Source: Mycolicibacterium septicum DSM 44393 (GTDB taxonomy: Bacteria; Actinomycetota; Actinomycetes; Mycobacteriales; Mycobacteriaceae). From it: 64,000 nt of DNA. The first letter of the stretch is position 1; each line of letters begins with the position of its first letter. The notes beneath the pieces are model-generated. The model searched no databases and was not told the DNA's origin. It saw only the letters and a program-made list of their open reading frames with translations. Shown here one piece after another: positions 53,428 to 62,410 of this stretch. The position numbers and the translations under genes are program-made. The DNA lies in NCBI RefSeq assembly GCF_000455325.1, contig NZ_HG322952.1:1202558-1266557 (forward strand). Reading direction: 5' to 3'.

Positions 53428-55631
53428 ACGGGGATGCCGTTGAGCACCGCGGTGCCCGACAACGGGTCCAGATGGGTGCCGTCGTTGAGCTGGTTGACGT
53501 TCACGCCGGGCCGGCCGGCCGCGAGCTCCTGACCGGTGCCGCCGCGGTCATGACCCCAACCGTGCGGCAGCGAGACCACGCCGCGCCGCATGCCGTCGTC
53601 CACCTCGATCGGGGCGAGCAGCTCACCGCCCGGGCCCTTGATCACGGCGATGTCGGTGAGTCCCAGCTCGGCCGCGTCATCGGGGTGGATCTGCAGCGTG
53701 CACCGGTTGGAGCCGCCGGACAGCGCCGGGAGGTTGTGCATCCAGCTGTTGTTCGACCGCAGGTGGCGCCTGCCGATCAACAGGAACCCGCCCGCCGTGC
53801 GGCCGAGCGCCTCGCGCAGCCGTGCCACGTCGGCGACGATCGGCTCCGGCGCGAGTTCGATTCGCCCGCTCGGGGTTCGCAGGACCTCGGGGACCCGCGG
53901 TTTCAGCGGCCCCAGGTCGATCCCGTGCGGGTTGGCCTTCAGCTGCTCCATGGTGAGCCCGTCGGGCTTGGTACCGAACGCGTCGCCGTAGGGTCCGAGC
54001 CGCAGCATCATGTCCAGCCGGCGTTCGTAGCCGGGGCCGTCGTACAGCATCGAGGTGAGCTCTTCGACGTCGCGGCCCGCCACCGGTGAGTCGGCGTCGG
54101 CGACTTCTTTCGCCAGCGTCGTCGCGATCACCTGCGCGTCGACGAGCGCGGGGTCACCGTCGGCGCCGATGCCGTAGAGGATCAGCGCGATCCGGGACAG
54201 GATCTCGGGCTCGTCGGGCCGACCGTCGGTCGGCAGTGCCGGCGACGAGTACCGGACGTTGTTGCGCACCGCGAGGTTGTTGAGTGCGACGTCGAAGTGC
54301 GCGCTGCGGGCCGGCGGAGGCGGCGGCAGGATGACGTCGGCGTGGCGGGTGGTCTCGTTGAGGTAGGGATCGATGGACAGCATGAAGTCGACGCGGTCCA
54401 GAGCCAGGTCGAGCCGGTCACCGTCCGGCGCGGACAGCACCGGGTTTCCGGCGATCGTGATCATCGCCTTGATCTGGCCCTCGCCGGCGGTGTCGATCTC
54501 CTCGGCGAGCGCGGCGGCCGGCAGCTCGGAGAGCACCTCCGGGTAGCCCGAGACCCGGCTCGCCCACCGTCCGGTCTTGAAGCCGCGACCGGGTTTCGGC
54601 GGGCGTGGTGCCGGTGCGGCGGCGCCGAGCGCGAACATCGCCCCGCCGGGCCGGTCGAGGTTGCCGGTGAGGATGTTGATGACGTCGACGAGCCAGCTGC
54701 CGATGGTGCCGAACTCGACCGTGGACGTGCCCATCCGGCCGTAGACGGCCGCCGTCGGCGCTGCCGCGAGCTCGCGGGCCAGTTCTCTGATCTCGTCGGC
54801 GCCCACTCCGCACGCCGGGGCCACGGCCTCGGGGGAGAACTCGTCGGCAAGCGCGCGGAGCTGTTCGACGCCGGTGACGTGGTCGGCGAGCCCACCGAGT
54901 GCGACGAGGTCCTCCTCGAACAGCACGTGCACGATGGCGAACAGGAGCGCCGCATCGGTACCGGGCCGGGGCGCGAGGTGGCGGTCGGCGAGCTCGGCGG
55001 TGCGGGTGCGGGCCGGGTCGATGACCGTGAGCCGGCCACCGCGTTTGCGCAGTGCGCGCAGCTTGCCGGGGAAATCGGCGGCGGTGGCCAGGCTGCCGTT
55101 GGACACCAGCGGATTCGCACCGATGATCACCAGATAGTCGGTGCGGTCGAGGTCGGGGACGGTGAACGCGATCGGGCTGCCGAACGTCAGGCCCAGCGCG
55201 ACGTGCTTGGGCATCTGGTCGAGCGTGCTGGCGCTGAACACCTGCCGGGTGCCCAGGCCCCGGATGATCAGCGGTGCATACAGGCTGCCGGCGATGGTGT
55301 GCGCGTTCGGGTTGCCGAGATACACCCCGACCGAGGCGCCGCCGTGCTCGCCGATCACCGCGCCGAGTCGCTCGGTGATGACGGCGTAGGCCTCGTCCCA
55401 GGTGCCCTCGGTCAGCACGCCGTCCCGGCGGATCAGTGGTTGCGTCAGCCGGTCCGGATCGTTGTCGAGTTCACCGAAGCTGGCGCCCTTCGGGCAGATG
55501 AATCCCGCGCTGAACACGTCGTCCCGGTCACCGCGGGCGGCGGTCACCCGACCGTCGGAGATGGTGAGTGTCAGGCCGCAGGTGGCTTCGCAGAAGGGGC
55601 AGATCCGCAGGGCAGTGCAGGTGTCAGCCAT
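53406..55631 (-). CDS. Molybdopterin-dependent oxidoreductase (Rv0197-like)
   Basis: The 741-residue protein has an N-terminal [4Fe-4S] motif (CPFCEATC...FICPKG), the bis-MGD domains (GANPLVSNG, VIDPARTRTAELAD, PGTDAALLFAIVHVLFEE) and a C-terminal molydop-binding domain with LIGRRHLRSNNSWMHN and LPHGWGHDRGG. The Mo-ligand region near ASTLDQMPKH has no Cys or Sec, so Ser or another group may bind. No partner subunit or FdhD gene is adjacent. The electron partner and substrate are unknown. Confidence 0.8.
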   Translation of the reverse strand: MADTCTALRICPFCEATCGLTLTISDGRVTAARGDRDDVFSAGFICPKGASFGELDNDPDRLTQPLIRRDGVLTEGTWDEAYAVITERLGAVIGEHGGASVGVYLGNPNAHTIAGSLYAPLIIRGLGTRQVFSASTLDQMPKHVALGLTFGSPIAFTVPDLDRTDYLVIIGANPLVSNGSLATAADFPGKLRALRKRGGRLTVIDPARTRTAELADRHLAPRPGTDAALLFAIVHVLFEEDLVALGGLADHVTGVEQLRALADEFSPEAVAPACGVGADEIRELARELAAAPTAAVYGRMGTSTVEFGTIGSWLVDVINILTGNLDRPGGAMFALGAAAPAPRPPKPGRGFKTGRWASRVSGYPEVLSELPAAALAEEIDTAGEGQIKAMITIAGNPVLSAPDGDRLDLALDRVDFMLSIDPYLNETTRHADVILPPPPPARSAHFDVALNNLAVRNNVRYSSPALPTDGRPDEPEILSRIALILYGIGADGDPALVDAQVIATTLAKEVADADSPVAGRDVEELTSMLYDGPGYERRLDMMLRLGPYGDAFGTKPDGLTMEQLKANPHGIDLGPLKPRVPEVLRTPSGRIELAPEPIVADVARLREALGRTAGGFLLIGRRHLRSNNSWMHNLPALSGGSNRCTLQIHPDDAAELGLTDIAVIKGPGGELLAPIEVDDGMRRGVVSLPHGWGHDRGGTGQELAAGRPGVNVNQLNDGTHLDPLSGTAVLNGIPVDIAPAG

Positions 55632-55650
55632 GCGTGCGATTCTGCGCCGC

Positions 55651-56229
55651 TCAGGGCGTTTCGTACACCTTTGGTTCGAGGGTGCCGATGTAGGGCAGGT
55701 CGCGGTAGCGCTCGGCGAAATCCAGTCCGTACCCGACGACGAACTCGTTGGGGATGTCGAAGCCCACGTAGGCGACGTCGAGTTCGGTCTTGACGGCCTC
55801 GGGTTTGCGCAGCAGCGTGCACACCCGCAGCGATCGCGGGTGCCGGGTGGCCAGGTTGCGCAGCAACCAGGACAGGGTCAGCCCCGAGTCGATGATGTCC
55901 TCGACGATGAGCACGTCGCGGTCATTGATGTCGCGGTCGAGGTCTTTGAGGATGCGCACCACCCCAGAGGACGAGGTGGACGAGCCGTACGAGCTGACCG
56001 CCATGAACTCCAGCTGCGTGGGCAGCGGGATGGTCCGGGCCAGATCGGTGACGAACATGACCGCGCCCTTGAGCACGGTGACCAACAGCAGGTCGTCGTT
56101 GCCCAGATCGTCTCGGTACTGCTCGGCGATCATCTCGGCGAGTTCGACGGTGCGGGTCCGGATCTGCTCCTCGGACAACAGCACCGATTTGATGTCTCCC
56201 GCATACAGCTCGGCAGAGTCGACAGCCAC
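55651..56229 (-). CDS. hpt: Hypoxanthine phosphoribosyltransferase
   Basis: The 192-residue enzyme salvages hypoxanthine and guanine. It has the PRPP loop VLIVEDIIDSGLTLSWLL, the pyrophosphate loop LLVTVLKGAVMF and YVGFDIPNEFVVGYGLDFAERYRDLPYIG. The start is set at GTG 56229; a few upstream GTGs are possible. It follows tilS by about 45 bases on the minus strand. Confidence 0.94.
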   Translation of the reverse strand: MAVDSAELYAGDIKSVLLSEEQIRTRTVELAEMIAEQYRDDLGNDDLLLVTVLKGAVMFVTDLARTIPLPTQLEFMAVSSYGSSTSSSGVVRILKDLDRDINDRDVLIVEDIIDSGLTLSWLLRNLATRHPRSLRVCTLLRKPEAVKTELDVAYVGFDIPNEFVVGYGLDFAERYRDLPYIGTLEPKVYETP

Positions 56230-56274
56230 TGCAACAGCGTGCCATGGGAGGGGGCCGCTTTCCAACGCGGATCG

Positions 56275-57231
56275 CTAGACCGGTTCGGTGTGCATCGTCA
56301 GCACGCCGTTGCGCCGCGCCGCGAACAACCGCTGTTTGCGCAGCCCGGAACCGACTGCCACGCCGCCCTGTCCGCGCCAGGCCGTCACCAGCCGGTCGAC
56401 CCCGCGGATCTGGATGTCGGTCAGATCACACGCGCCACCGTCCAGCAACCAGGCCCGGATCACCCGGCGCCGCAGCGCGTCGGGCAACGGTGCCAACCGG
56501 GCCGTGTCCAGTCCGGCCTCGGTACGCGCCCCCGCCAGCGCCTCGCCGGCCAGCGCGTCGAGCGTCTCGGTGTCCTCGCGCAGCGCGGTGGCGGTGCGGG
56601 CCAGCGCCTCGGCCACGCCTCCGCCGAGCACGTCCTCCAGCAGCGGCAGCACCTCGTGCCGCAGCCGGACCCGGGTGAACCGGCGGTCGGCATTGTGCGG
56701 GTCCTGCCACGGGCTGAGGCCGAGTTCGTCGCAGACCGCATCCGTCAGAGTGCGCCGGACCCCCAGCAGCGGCCGGTGCCACGGCGGGTCGTGCGCGCGC
56801 ATCCCGGCGATCGATCGGACACCCGATCCGCGGCCCAGCCCCAGCAGCACCGTCTCGGCCTGGTCGTCGAGGGTGTGGCCGAGCAGGACCGGAGCGCCGT
56901 CACGGGCCGCATCGAGTGCCGCGTAACGCGCTTGCCGGGCCGCGGCCTCGGGCCCACCGGTTCGGCCGACATCAACTGAAAGGACTTGTGCTGCAACGCA
57001 CCCCAGGGCCAGCGCTTGCCGTTGGGCGGTTTCGGCGACGGTGTCCGATCCGGCCTGTAGTCGGTGGTCGACGATCAGCGCGGTGGTGGGCCGCAGGTCG
57101 GCCGCGACCGCGGCCAGGGCCAGGGAATCCGGGCCGCCGGACAGTGCCACGCACCAGGCCGACCCGTCGATGCTCTGACCGGCGGCCGCCACGGCTTGCC
57201 GCAGCGCGGCTACAGCACCCGTTCGATCCAT
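56275..57231 (-). CDS. tilS: tRNA(Ile)-lysidine synthase TilS
   Basis: The 318-residue enzyme makes lysidine at C34 of tRNA-Ile(CAU). It has the PP-loop ALSGGPDSLALA near residue 29 and GHTLDDQAETVLLGLGRGSGVRSIAGM of the N-type PPase domain, with a short C-terminal domain. The start ATG 57231 lies 22 bases inside the preceding metalloprotease gene. Confidence 0.92.
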   Translation of the reverse strand: MDRTGAVAALRQAVAAAGQSIDGSAWCVALSGGPDSLALAAVAADLRPTTALIVDHRLQAGSDTVAETAQRQALALGCVAAQVLSVDVGRTGGPEAAARQARYAALDAARDGAPVLLGHTLDDQAETVLLGLGRGSGVRSIAGMRAHDPPWHRPLLGVRRTLTDAVCDELGLSPWQDPHNADRRFTRVRLRHEVLPLLEDVLGGGVAEALARTATALREDTETLDALAGEALAGARTEAGLDTARLAPLPDALRRRVIRAWLLDGGACDLTDIQIRGVDRLVTAWRGQGGVAVGSGLRKQRLFAARRNGVLTMHTEPV

Positions 57232-58277
57232 CGTTGCGGTTCGTCGATCTCATCGGGCAGCGGCAGGGTGTCGGAGCTGGACCAGATCGTGTTGAAGCGG
57301 GCCATCCCGACCTCCCCCACCACGTGGTCGACGAATGCCTTGCCCCGGGTGTACTGGCTGATCTTGGCGTCGAAGCCGAGCAGCGCGCGGACCACGCGCT
57401 GCAGCGGAGGCTGCTTGCGCTGCCTGCGCTCGTCGAAGCGACGCCGGATGGTCGAGACGGTGGGCACCACCGCCGGGCCGACGGCATCCATCACGTGATC
57501 GGCATGCCCCTCCAGCAAGGTGCCCAGCACCAACAGCTGATCGAGCGCGCGGCGCTGCGGTTCTGCCTGCACGGCGCGCATCAGGCCGAGGACACCGCTC
57601 GAATTCGGGTCCGGGGCCGCCCCGTTGCGTTGATCGCGGACGAACTGCGCGAGCCGGCCCACCACCTCGGCGACGTCCTCGCCGGCATCCTGGGTCAGCA
57701 CCGCCAGGGCCTGTGACATGTGGTCGGCCAGCCAGGGATTGGCCCGGAACTGCACCCGGTGGGTCACCTCGTGCAGGCATACCCAGAGCCGGAAATCAGC
57801 TGGGCTGACCCGCAATTGACGTTCCACCGCGATGACGTTCGGATACACCAGCAACAGCTCGCCACCGTCGGGACCGAACGGATCGTACTGACCGAGGATG
57901 CCCGAGGAGATGAACGCCAGCACCGCGCCCGTCTGCGCCCCGGTCACCCGGCCGGTGATGAATCCCGGCTTGTGCTCGTCACTTTCGTCACCGGGTTGGC
58001 CACCGGTGGTCATCACCCGCATCGAACGGGTGGCCGCGCGGATCCAGTCGGGACGGTCCACCACGCGGGCCTCCGGCACCTCCGCGCCCTCGATCAGACC
58101 CGTCACCTCGCGCACCGGCAGCTCGGCGGCCTTCGAACTCTCCGAGAGCTGCTCGATCACCTGGTTGCGGGTGTAGTCACTGGAGGCCGGAGCCGGCCGG
58201 GCCAGCTTCGCCCCCACCGTCGCGGCGAAATCCCAATCGACCGCGCGGCCCGCGGTCATGGTGACCCGGTCGCTCAT
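57210..58277 (-). CDS. DUF2342-type zinc-dependent metalloprotease-like protein
   Basis: The 355-residue protein has a HEVTH zinc motif (CLHEVTHRVQF, about residue 186) and a downstream LEGHADHVMDAVG that may supply a third ligand. Such proteins have been annotated both as coenzyme F420-associated and as zinc metalloproteases. It overlaps dacB by ATGA and tilS by 22 bases. No secretion signal is visible. The substrate is unknown. Confidence 0.82.
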   Translation of the reverse strand: MSDRVTMTAGRAVDWDFAATVGAKLARPAPASSDYTRNQVIEQLSESSKAAELPVREVTGLIEGAEVPEARVVDRPDWIRAATRSMRVMTTGGQPGDESDEHKPGFITGRVTGAQTGAVLAFISSGILGQYDPFGPDGGELLLVYPNVIAVERQLRVSPADFRLWVCLHEVTHRVQFRANPWLADHMSQALAVLTQDAGEDVAEVVGRLAQFVRDQRNGAAPDPNSSGVLGLMRAVQAEPQRRALDQLLVLGTLLEGHADHVMDAVGPAVVPTVSTIRRRFDERRQRKQPPLQRVVRALLGFDAKISQYTRGKAFVDHVVGEVGMARFNTIWSSSDTLPLPDEIDEPQRWIERVL

Positions 58278-59452
58278 GTGCCACATCCACACGACCGCAG
58301 CACCGCGGCCAACTCGTCGATCGCGGTGCGCCCGGTGGGCCCGGCGTTGTTGGAGATCAGCGCGAACGTCAGCACGCGCCCGTTGTCGTCGGTGACGATG
58401 CCGGCCAGCGCATTGGTGCCCGTCAGCGACCCGGTCTTGGCTCGCAGCCAGCCCGCGGCGTCGCGCCCGGCGTCGGTGTCGAGGTAGCGGTTGGACAGCG
58501 TGCCGCTGCCGCCCGCGATGGGCAGCAGGTCGACCAACGGCCGCACGGCAGGTTCGGTGTTGCCTGCCGCGATGTTGACCACCTCGTCGAGAATCCGGGC
58601 GGTCAGCCGGTCTTCGGTCGACAGCCCGCTGGAATCGACCAGCTTGGCGGCCGACATGTCGATGCCGATGCCCTCCAGTTGGCTCAGCACCGCGTCGACA
58701 CCCCCGTCGAAGCTCTGCGGCCGGTGTAGTTGGGCGGCCACTTCACGGGCGATCGACTCGGCCATCACGTTGTCGGATTCGTTCATCATCTGGCGCAGGC
58801 GCTCGATCAGCGGAGCGGACTGCACCGCGGCGATCTGCTTACCCGGGACCGCACCGGACAGCACCGTCACCGTCGCGGGGTCCACCTTGAGCGCGGCGGC
58901 CAGGGCCCGGCCCGCGTCGAGGGCCGGGGTGGTCGACCGCCTGGATTCGACCGTCACCGGCTGGATGCGCCCGCCGTCGAGCATCACCGATTCCATCGGC
59001 GCGATGTCACCGCCCTCGATGTCGGCGGGATCCCAGCCCGGCGCCATCGTCGGGCCGCTGTACTCGCTGGTGTCCACCCGGACCGCGGTGACCGTGATGC
59101 CGCTGTTGCGCACCTGCTCGGCCAGGTCACTGATGCGGGCCGCGCCCTTGTACCAGGTGTCGGTGTCCTCGGGCGCCGCCGAGAGCGTGGTGTCCCCGCC
59201 GCCCTTGAGCACCACCAGCCCCGGCTGGGAGTCGACGGCCAGGACCGTGGTGGCCAGCCGGGCATTGCGGTCCAGGGTCAGCAGTGCGGCCGCCGTCGTC
59301 AGCACCTTGTTGACCGAGGCCGGCTGCATCGGCACCCCGGAATTTTGTTCCCACAGTTCGGCGCCCGTCTCGGCGTCGGTGATCCGGCCGGTCACCTCAC
59401 CGAGATCGGGATTCGCCAGAGCCGGTGCCAGCGCGGCGGCCAGGCCGCTCAC
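58274..59452 (-). CDS. dacB: D-alanyl-D-alanine carboxypeptidase, catalytic part (PBP4 family)
   Basis: The 392-residue open frame has the penicillin-binding SxxK (PASVNKVLT, near residue 48), SDN-like (MNESDNVMAES) and KTG (RAKTGSLTG) motifs of S13-family PBP4. It trims or cross-links peptidoglycan outside the membrane. It starts GTG 59452, which overlaps the TGA of the adjacent N-terminal frame (59449-59652). Homologues are single proteins of about 460 residues with a membrane anchor, so the gene is split here by one base. Confidence 0.85.
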   Translation of the reverse strand: MSGLAAALAPALANPDLGEVTGRITDAETGAELWEQNSGVPMQPASVNKVLTTAAALLTLDRNARLATTVLAVDSQPGLVVLKGGGDTTLSAAPEDTDTWYKGAARISDLAEQVRNSGITVTAVRVDTSEYSGPTMAPGWDPADIEGGDIAPMESVMLDGGRIQPVTVESRRSTTPALDAGRALAAALKVDPATVTVLSGAVPGKQIAAVQSAPLIERLRQMMNESDNVMAESIAREVAAQLHRPQSFDGGVDAVLSQLEGIGIDMSAAKLVDSSGLSTEDRLTARILDEVVNIAAGNTEPAVRPLVDLLPIAGGSGTLSNRYLDTDAGRDAAGWLRAKTGSLTGTNALAGIVTDDNGRVLTFALISNNAGPTGRTAIDELAAVLRSCGCGT

Positions 59453-59652
59453 GGTGGGGTGGGCGCCGACATGTCCACCGGGACGATCCCCGGGCTGGCG
59501 GTCGCGGCAGCGGGTGCCGGCGTCACCGCCTCGGCGTCACTCCACCGGTGCCCGGTGAGCACGGCAGCAACCGCGACGACGGCGGCGACCAGCACCAGGA
59601 CCACGACGCCAACCGCCACATGGGTGGACTGCCGCCACCGTGTGGGCCGCAT
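59449..59652 (-). CDS. Membrane-anchor part of DacB, in a different frame
   Basis: This 67-residue frame (ATG 59652) starts MRPTRWRQSTHVAVG, with one transmembrane helix (about residues 12-34) and a Pro/Ala linker ending PVDMSAPTPP. In homologues the same anchor continues into the carboxypeptidase. Adding one C in the CCCC run before the stop (ACCCCACC) would restore a single frame. The stop TGA overlaps the GTG of the catalytic part, so coupling is possible, but a single-base error or mutation is more likely. Confidence 0.75.
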   Translation of the reverse strand: MRPTRWRQSTHVAVGVVVLVLVAAVVAVAAVLTGHRWSDAEAVTPAPAAATASPGIVPVDMSAPTPP

Positions 59653-59779
59653 ATTTCTCCTGCTCTGCCGGTGGTGGGGACGAGCCACCCGTTTAGGCCA
59701 GACTATCGCTCGATTAGGGTTGACCCGCGTCGTCGCCCGACGACCCAAGCCTGACCGCAGATGCGAAGGAGCCGCGACG

Positions 59780-60268
59780 GTGAAGTTCGACGTCGTCATC
59801 GAGATCCCGAAGGGTTCGCGCAACAAGTACGAGGTTGACCACGAGACTGGCCGGGTCAAGCTCGACCGCTACCTCTACACCGCATTCGGCTACCCGGCCG
59901 ACTACGGGTTCTTCGAGGACACCCTCGGCGAGGACGGCGATCCGCTGGACGCGCTGGTCCTGCTGCCGGAGTCGGTCTTCCCCGGCTGCACCGTCGAGGC
60001 CCGCCCGGTCGCGATGTTCAAGATGACCGACGAGGCCGGCGGCGACGACAAGTTGCTGTGTGTGCCCGCCGGGGATCCGCGCTGGGACCACATCCAGGAC
60101 CTCGGCGACGTGTCGCAGTTCGAACTGGACGCGATCAAGCACTTCTTCGTGCACTACAAGGACCTGGAGCCGGGCAAATTCGTGAAGACCGCCGACTGGG
60201 TGGGCCGCGAAGAGGCCGAGGCCGAACTGCAGCGTTCGGTCGAGCGGTTCAAGACCTCCGGGCACTAG
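59780..60268 (+). CDS. ppa: Inorganic pyrophosphatase (family I)
   Basis: The 162-residue enzyme hydrolyses pyrophosphate. It has EIPKGSRNKYEVDHETGR, LYTAFGYPADYGFFEDTLGEDGDPLDALVLL (DGDPLD) and KHFFVHYKDLEPGKFV motifs, all typical of family I. The start GTG 59780 has an AAGGAG site nine bases upstream. It is divergent from dacB, 127 bases apart. Confidence 0.97.
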   Translation: MKFDVVIEIPKGSRNKYEVDHETGRVKLDRYLYTAFGYPADYGFFEDTLGEDGDPLDALVLLPESVFPGCTVEARPVAMFKMTDEAGGDDKLLCVPAGDPRWDHIQDLGDVSQFELDAIKHFFVHYKDLEPGKFVKTADWVGREEAEAELQRSVERFKTSGH

Positions 60269-60329
60269 ATCTGGCGGAGAGTTAGCCTCCCTGTAACACG
60301 GGGTAACGCCCCTGTGCTCTGCGCCTTTC

Positions 60330-60863
60330 ATGCTTGACCAGGTGTTGATGCATCAGGGCGTGGGACTTGAGGCGTACAACGCACTGCCCCTGCGGCGTGC
60401 GGTGCACGCTGTGTACGAGTGCTGCTACAGCGTGGTGCTGGCCACCGATCTCGCCGGTGGCCGCCCGTTCGCCGACCACGACTCGCTGTTCCGGCAGGCC
60501 GACGCCCTGCTGTTCAGCCTCGGTGAGGATTCCATCGACCGCGTGCTGCAGGCCTATCCGCACATCGGCAGGCGACCGCGCAGCCCGAAATCGGTGTGCG
60601 AACAGTGCTCGGTGTGGGACGACGATCCCGCGGTGATGACGCAGCTCAACAACGAGGTCCTGCACTACGCCGAGCGGTTCGGTTTCGGCTTCGTGATGTT
60701 CGTCGAGGATTGCTGCGCGCACCGGGCCATGGCCGGGATCGTCGACCGGCTGCACAACGACCGCGAGACGGAACGCAAGGTCGTCCGCAACGAGCTGGCC
60801 CGCATCAACCGGGCCCGGCTGGAGCGCATGCTCGGCCCCGAGGGCGGCTACTACAACTGGTAG
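60330..60863 (+). CDS. OHCU decarboxylase-like protein (purine catabolism fold)
   Basis: The 177-residue protein has the OHCU decarboxylase pattern: EAYNALPLRRAVHAVYECC, AYPHIG (catalytic His), SVCEQCSVW with EQ, LNNEVLHYAERFGFGFVMF and the helical RLHNDRETERKVVRNELARINRARL. OHCU decarboxylase works after urate oxidation. No uricase or allantoin gene is next to it, so a different decarboxylation is possible. A GTAAC direct repeat precedes it (60293-60307). Confidence 0.7.
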   Translation: MLDQVLMHQGVGLEAYNALPLRRAVHAVYECCYSVVLATDLAGGRPFADHDSLFRQADALLFSLGEDSIDRVLQAYPHIGRRPRSPKSVCEQCSVWDDDPAVMTQLNNEVLHYAERFGFGFVMFVEDCCAHRAMAGIVDRLHNDRETERKVVRNELARINRARLERMLGPEGGYYNW

Positions 60864-60870
60864 TCCGTCG

Positions 60871-61317
60871 CTACACGGTGATTTCGCGTGCGGAACCCGG
60901 ATGTGTGCTGACCGTGACCACCACACGTCCCGGCCCGGTCCACAGAGTGCCGCGGCTGTAGCCCGCGGAGCCGTAGTGCCCGCCCGAGGCCGGGTCGGCC
61001 GTCGAGGCGACCGTGATGGACTGCCTGCCCGATGCCCCGGTGTCGCGGTTGCGCCACGTGGTCTCGACATCGAGTGCGCAGGCCGCGGTGCGGTTGTCCG
61101 ACGAGAAGTGGACCGCGACCGCCACCCCGTTCTCCACCCGGTTGCCCTGCTGCAGCGGCGCGACCATGGCCTCGGCACTGGTGGATCCCGAGCAGCCCGG
61201 AAACACCGTGACCTGGGTGTCGTCGAAGTGGGCGTAGCCCGCGGCCGACGCGGGAGACGCGCATACGACTGCCGCGAGGACGGACATTCCGAGCGGTACC
61301 GCGATGCCGGCCGACAT
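60871..61317 (-). CDS. Small secreted protein of unknown function
   Basis: The 148-residue product has a signal peptide cleaved near residue 25 (ASPASAAG). The mature domain of about 120 residues is beta-rich with two cysteines (VFPGCSG and AACALD), likely a disulfide, and a TGPGRVVVTVSTHPG end. It is not recognised. ATG 61317 is the start. It is divergent from the dehydrogenase gene. Confidence 0.65.
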   Translation of the reverse strand: MSAGIAVPLGMSVLAAVVCASPASAAGYAHFDDTQVTVFPGCSGSTSAEAMVAPLQQGNRVENGVAVAVHFSSDNRTAACALDVETTWRNRDTGASGRQSITVASTADPASGGHYGSAGYSRGTLWTGPGRVVVTVSTHPGSAREITV

Positions 61318-61450
61318 TGGCTTCCCCTCCCGAATCTCTCGCTCCCCCTGTGACCTATCGAGGCGACGTCGCAGCGTGTTACACACGGTGCCGTATCGTG
61401 ATGCAGCAGAACCGATTTCATTGCCTACCGGGCACCGACCGAGGACAGCC

Positions 61451-62401
61451 ATGCCCATTTCCACACATCGCGTCCTGCAGATCGGCCCACTGAAGCCGTC
61501 ACTGGCGGTAACCCTGCGCACCGACTACCAGGCCTACGTCCTGCCCAACGGCGACGAGCGCGGTGCGTTTCTGGCCGAACACGCGGCCGAGATCACGGCG
61601 GTGGTGGTCTCGGGCGTCACCCGCGTCGACCCGGATCTGATGGCGGCACTGCCGAATCTGAAAGTGGTGGTGAACTTCGGCGTCGGGTACGACAACATCG
61701 ACGTGGACGCGGCCGCGGCCCGCGGTATCGGTGTCAGCAACACCCCCGACGTGCTCGACGACTGCGTGGCCGACACCGCGGTGGGCCTGCTCATCGACAC
61801 CATGCGCCGGTTCTCGGCCGCCGACCGCTACGTGCGGGCCGGCCGCTGGCCGGTGGACGGGAACTATCCACTGACACAACAGGTTTCGGGATCCAACGTC
61901 GGCATCCTGGGGCTGGGCCGGATCGGTGGCGCGATCGCCACCCGGCTGACGGGTTTCGGCTGCTCGATCAGCTACCACAGCCGCAGGCAGGTCCCCGACA
62001 GCCCGTACCGCTACGTCGACTCGCCGGTCGAGCTGGCCCGCCAGGTCGAGGTGCTGATGGTCGCCGCGGCAGGCGGCGCGGGCACCCGCCACCTCGTCGA
62101 CCGGGCGGTGCTCGATGCACTGGGGTCCGACGGCTATCTGGTCAACATCTCTCGCGGCACCGTCGTCGACCAGGACGCCCTGGTCGAGGCCCTGACCCAC
62201 GGCCGGCTGGCCGGCGCTGGGCTGGACGTGTTCGCCGACGAACCGAACGTCCCCGCCGCGTTGACGAAACTGGACAACGTGGTGCTGCTGCCCCATGTCG
62301 GCAGCGGCACCGTGGAAACACGGGCAGCCATGGAGGCGCTGGTCCTGGCCAACCTGAACCGGTTTCTGCAATCCGGTCAGCTGGTCACGCCCGTTCGGTG
62401 A
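61451..62401 (+). CDS. D-2-hydroxyacid dehydrogenase
   Basis: The 316-residue enzyme has a GLGRIGGAIATRLTGFG NAD(P)-binding motif, a VNFGVGYDNIDVDAAAARG domain boundary, the catalytic Arg in VNISRGTVVDQDAL, and GAGLDVFADEPNVP. The His/Glu relay is visible in VVLLPHVGSGT. It reduces glyoxylate, hydroxypyruvate or a related 2-oxoacid. The start is ATG 61451. Confidence 0.88.
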   Translation: MPISTHRVLQIGPLKPSLAVTLRTDYQAYVLPNGDERGAFLAEHAAEITAVVVSGVTRVDPDLMAALPNLKVVVNFGVGYDNIDVDAAAARGIGVSNTPDVLDDCVADTAVGLLIDTMRRFSAADRYVRAGRWPVDGNYPLTQQVSGSNVGILGLGRIGGAIATRLTGFGCSISYHSRRQVPDSPYRYVDSPVELARQVEVLMVAAAGGAGTRHLVDRAVLDALGSDGYLVNISRGTVVDQDALVEALTHGRLAGAGLDVFADEPNVPAALTKLDNVVLLPHVGSGTVETRAAMEALVLANLNRFLQSGQLVTPVR

Positions 62402-62410
62402 AGCGCGGCC

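Noticed and set aside
60269..60320. Rho-independent terminator after ppa
   Set aside because: CACGGGG/CCCCTGTG can pair weakly, but no U-tract follows, and the GTAAC repeats overlap it.
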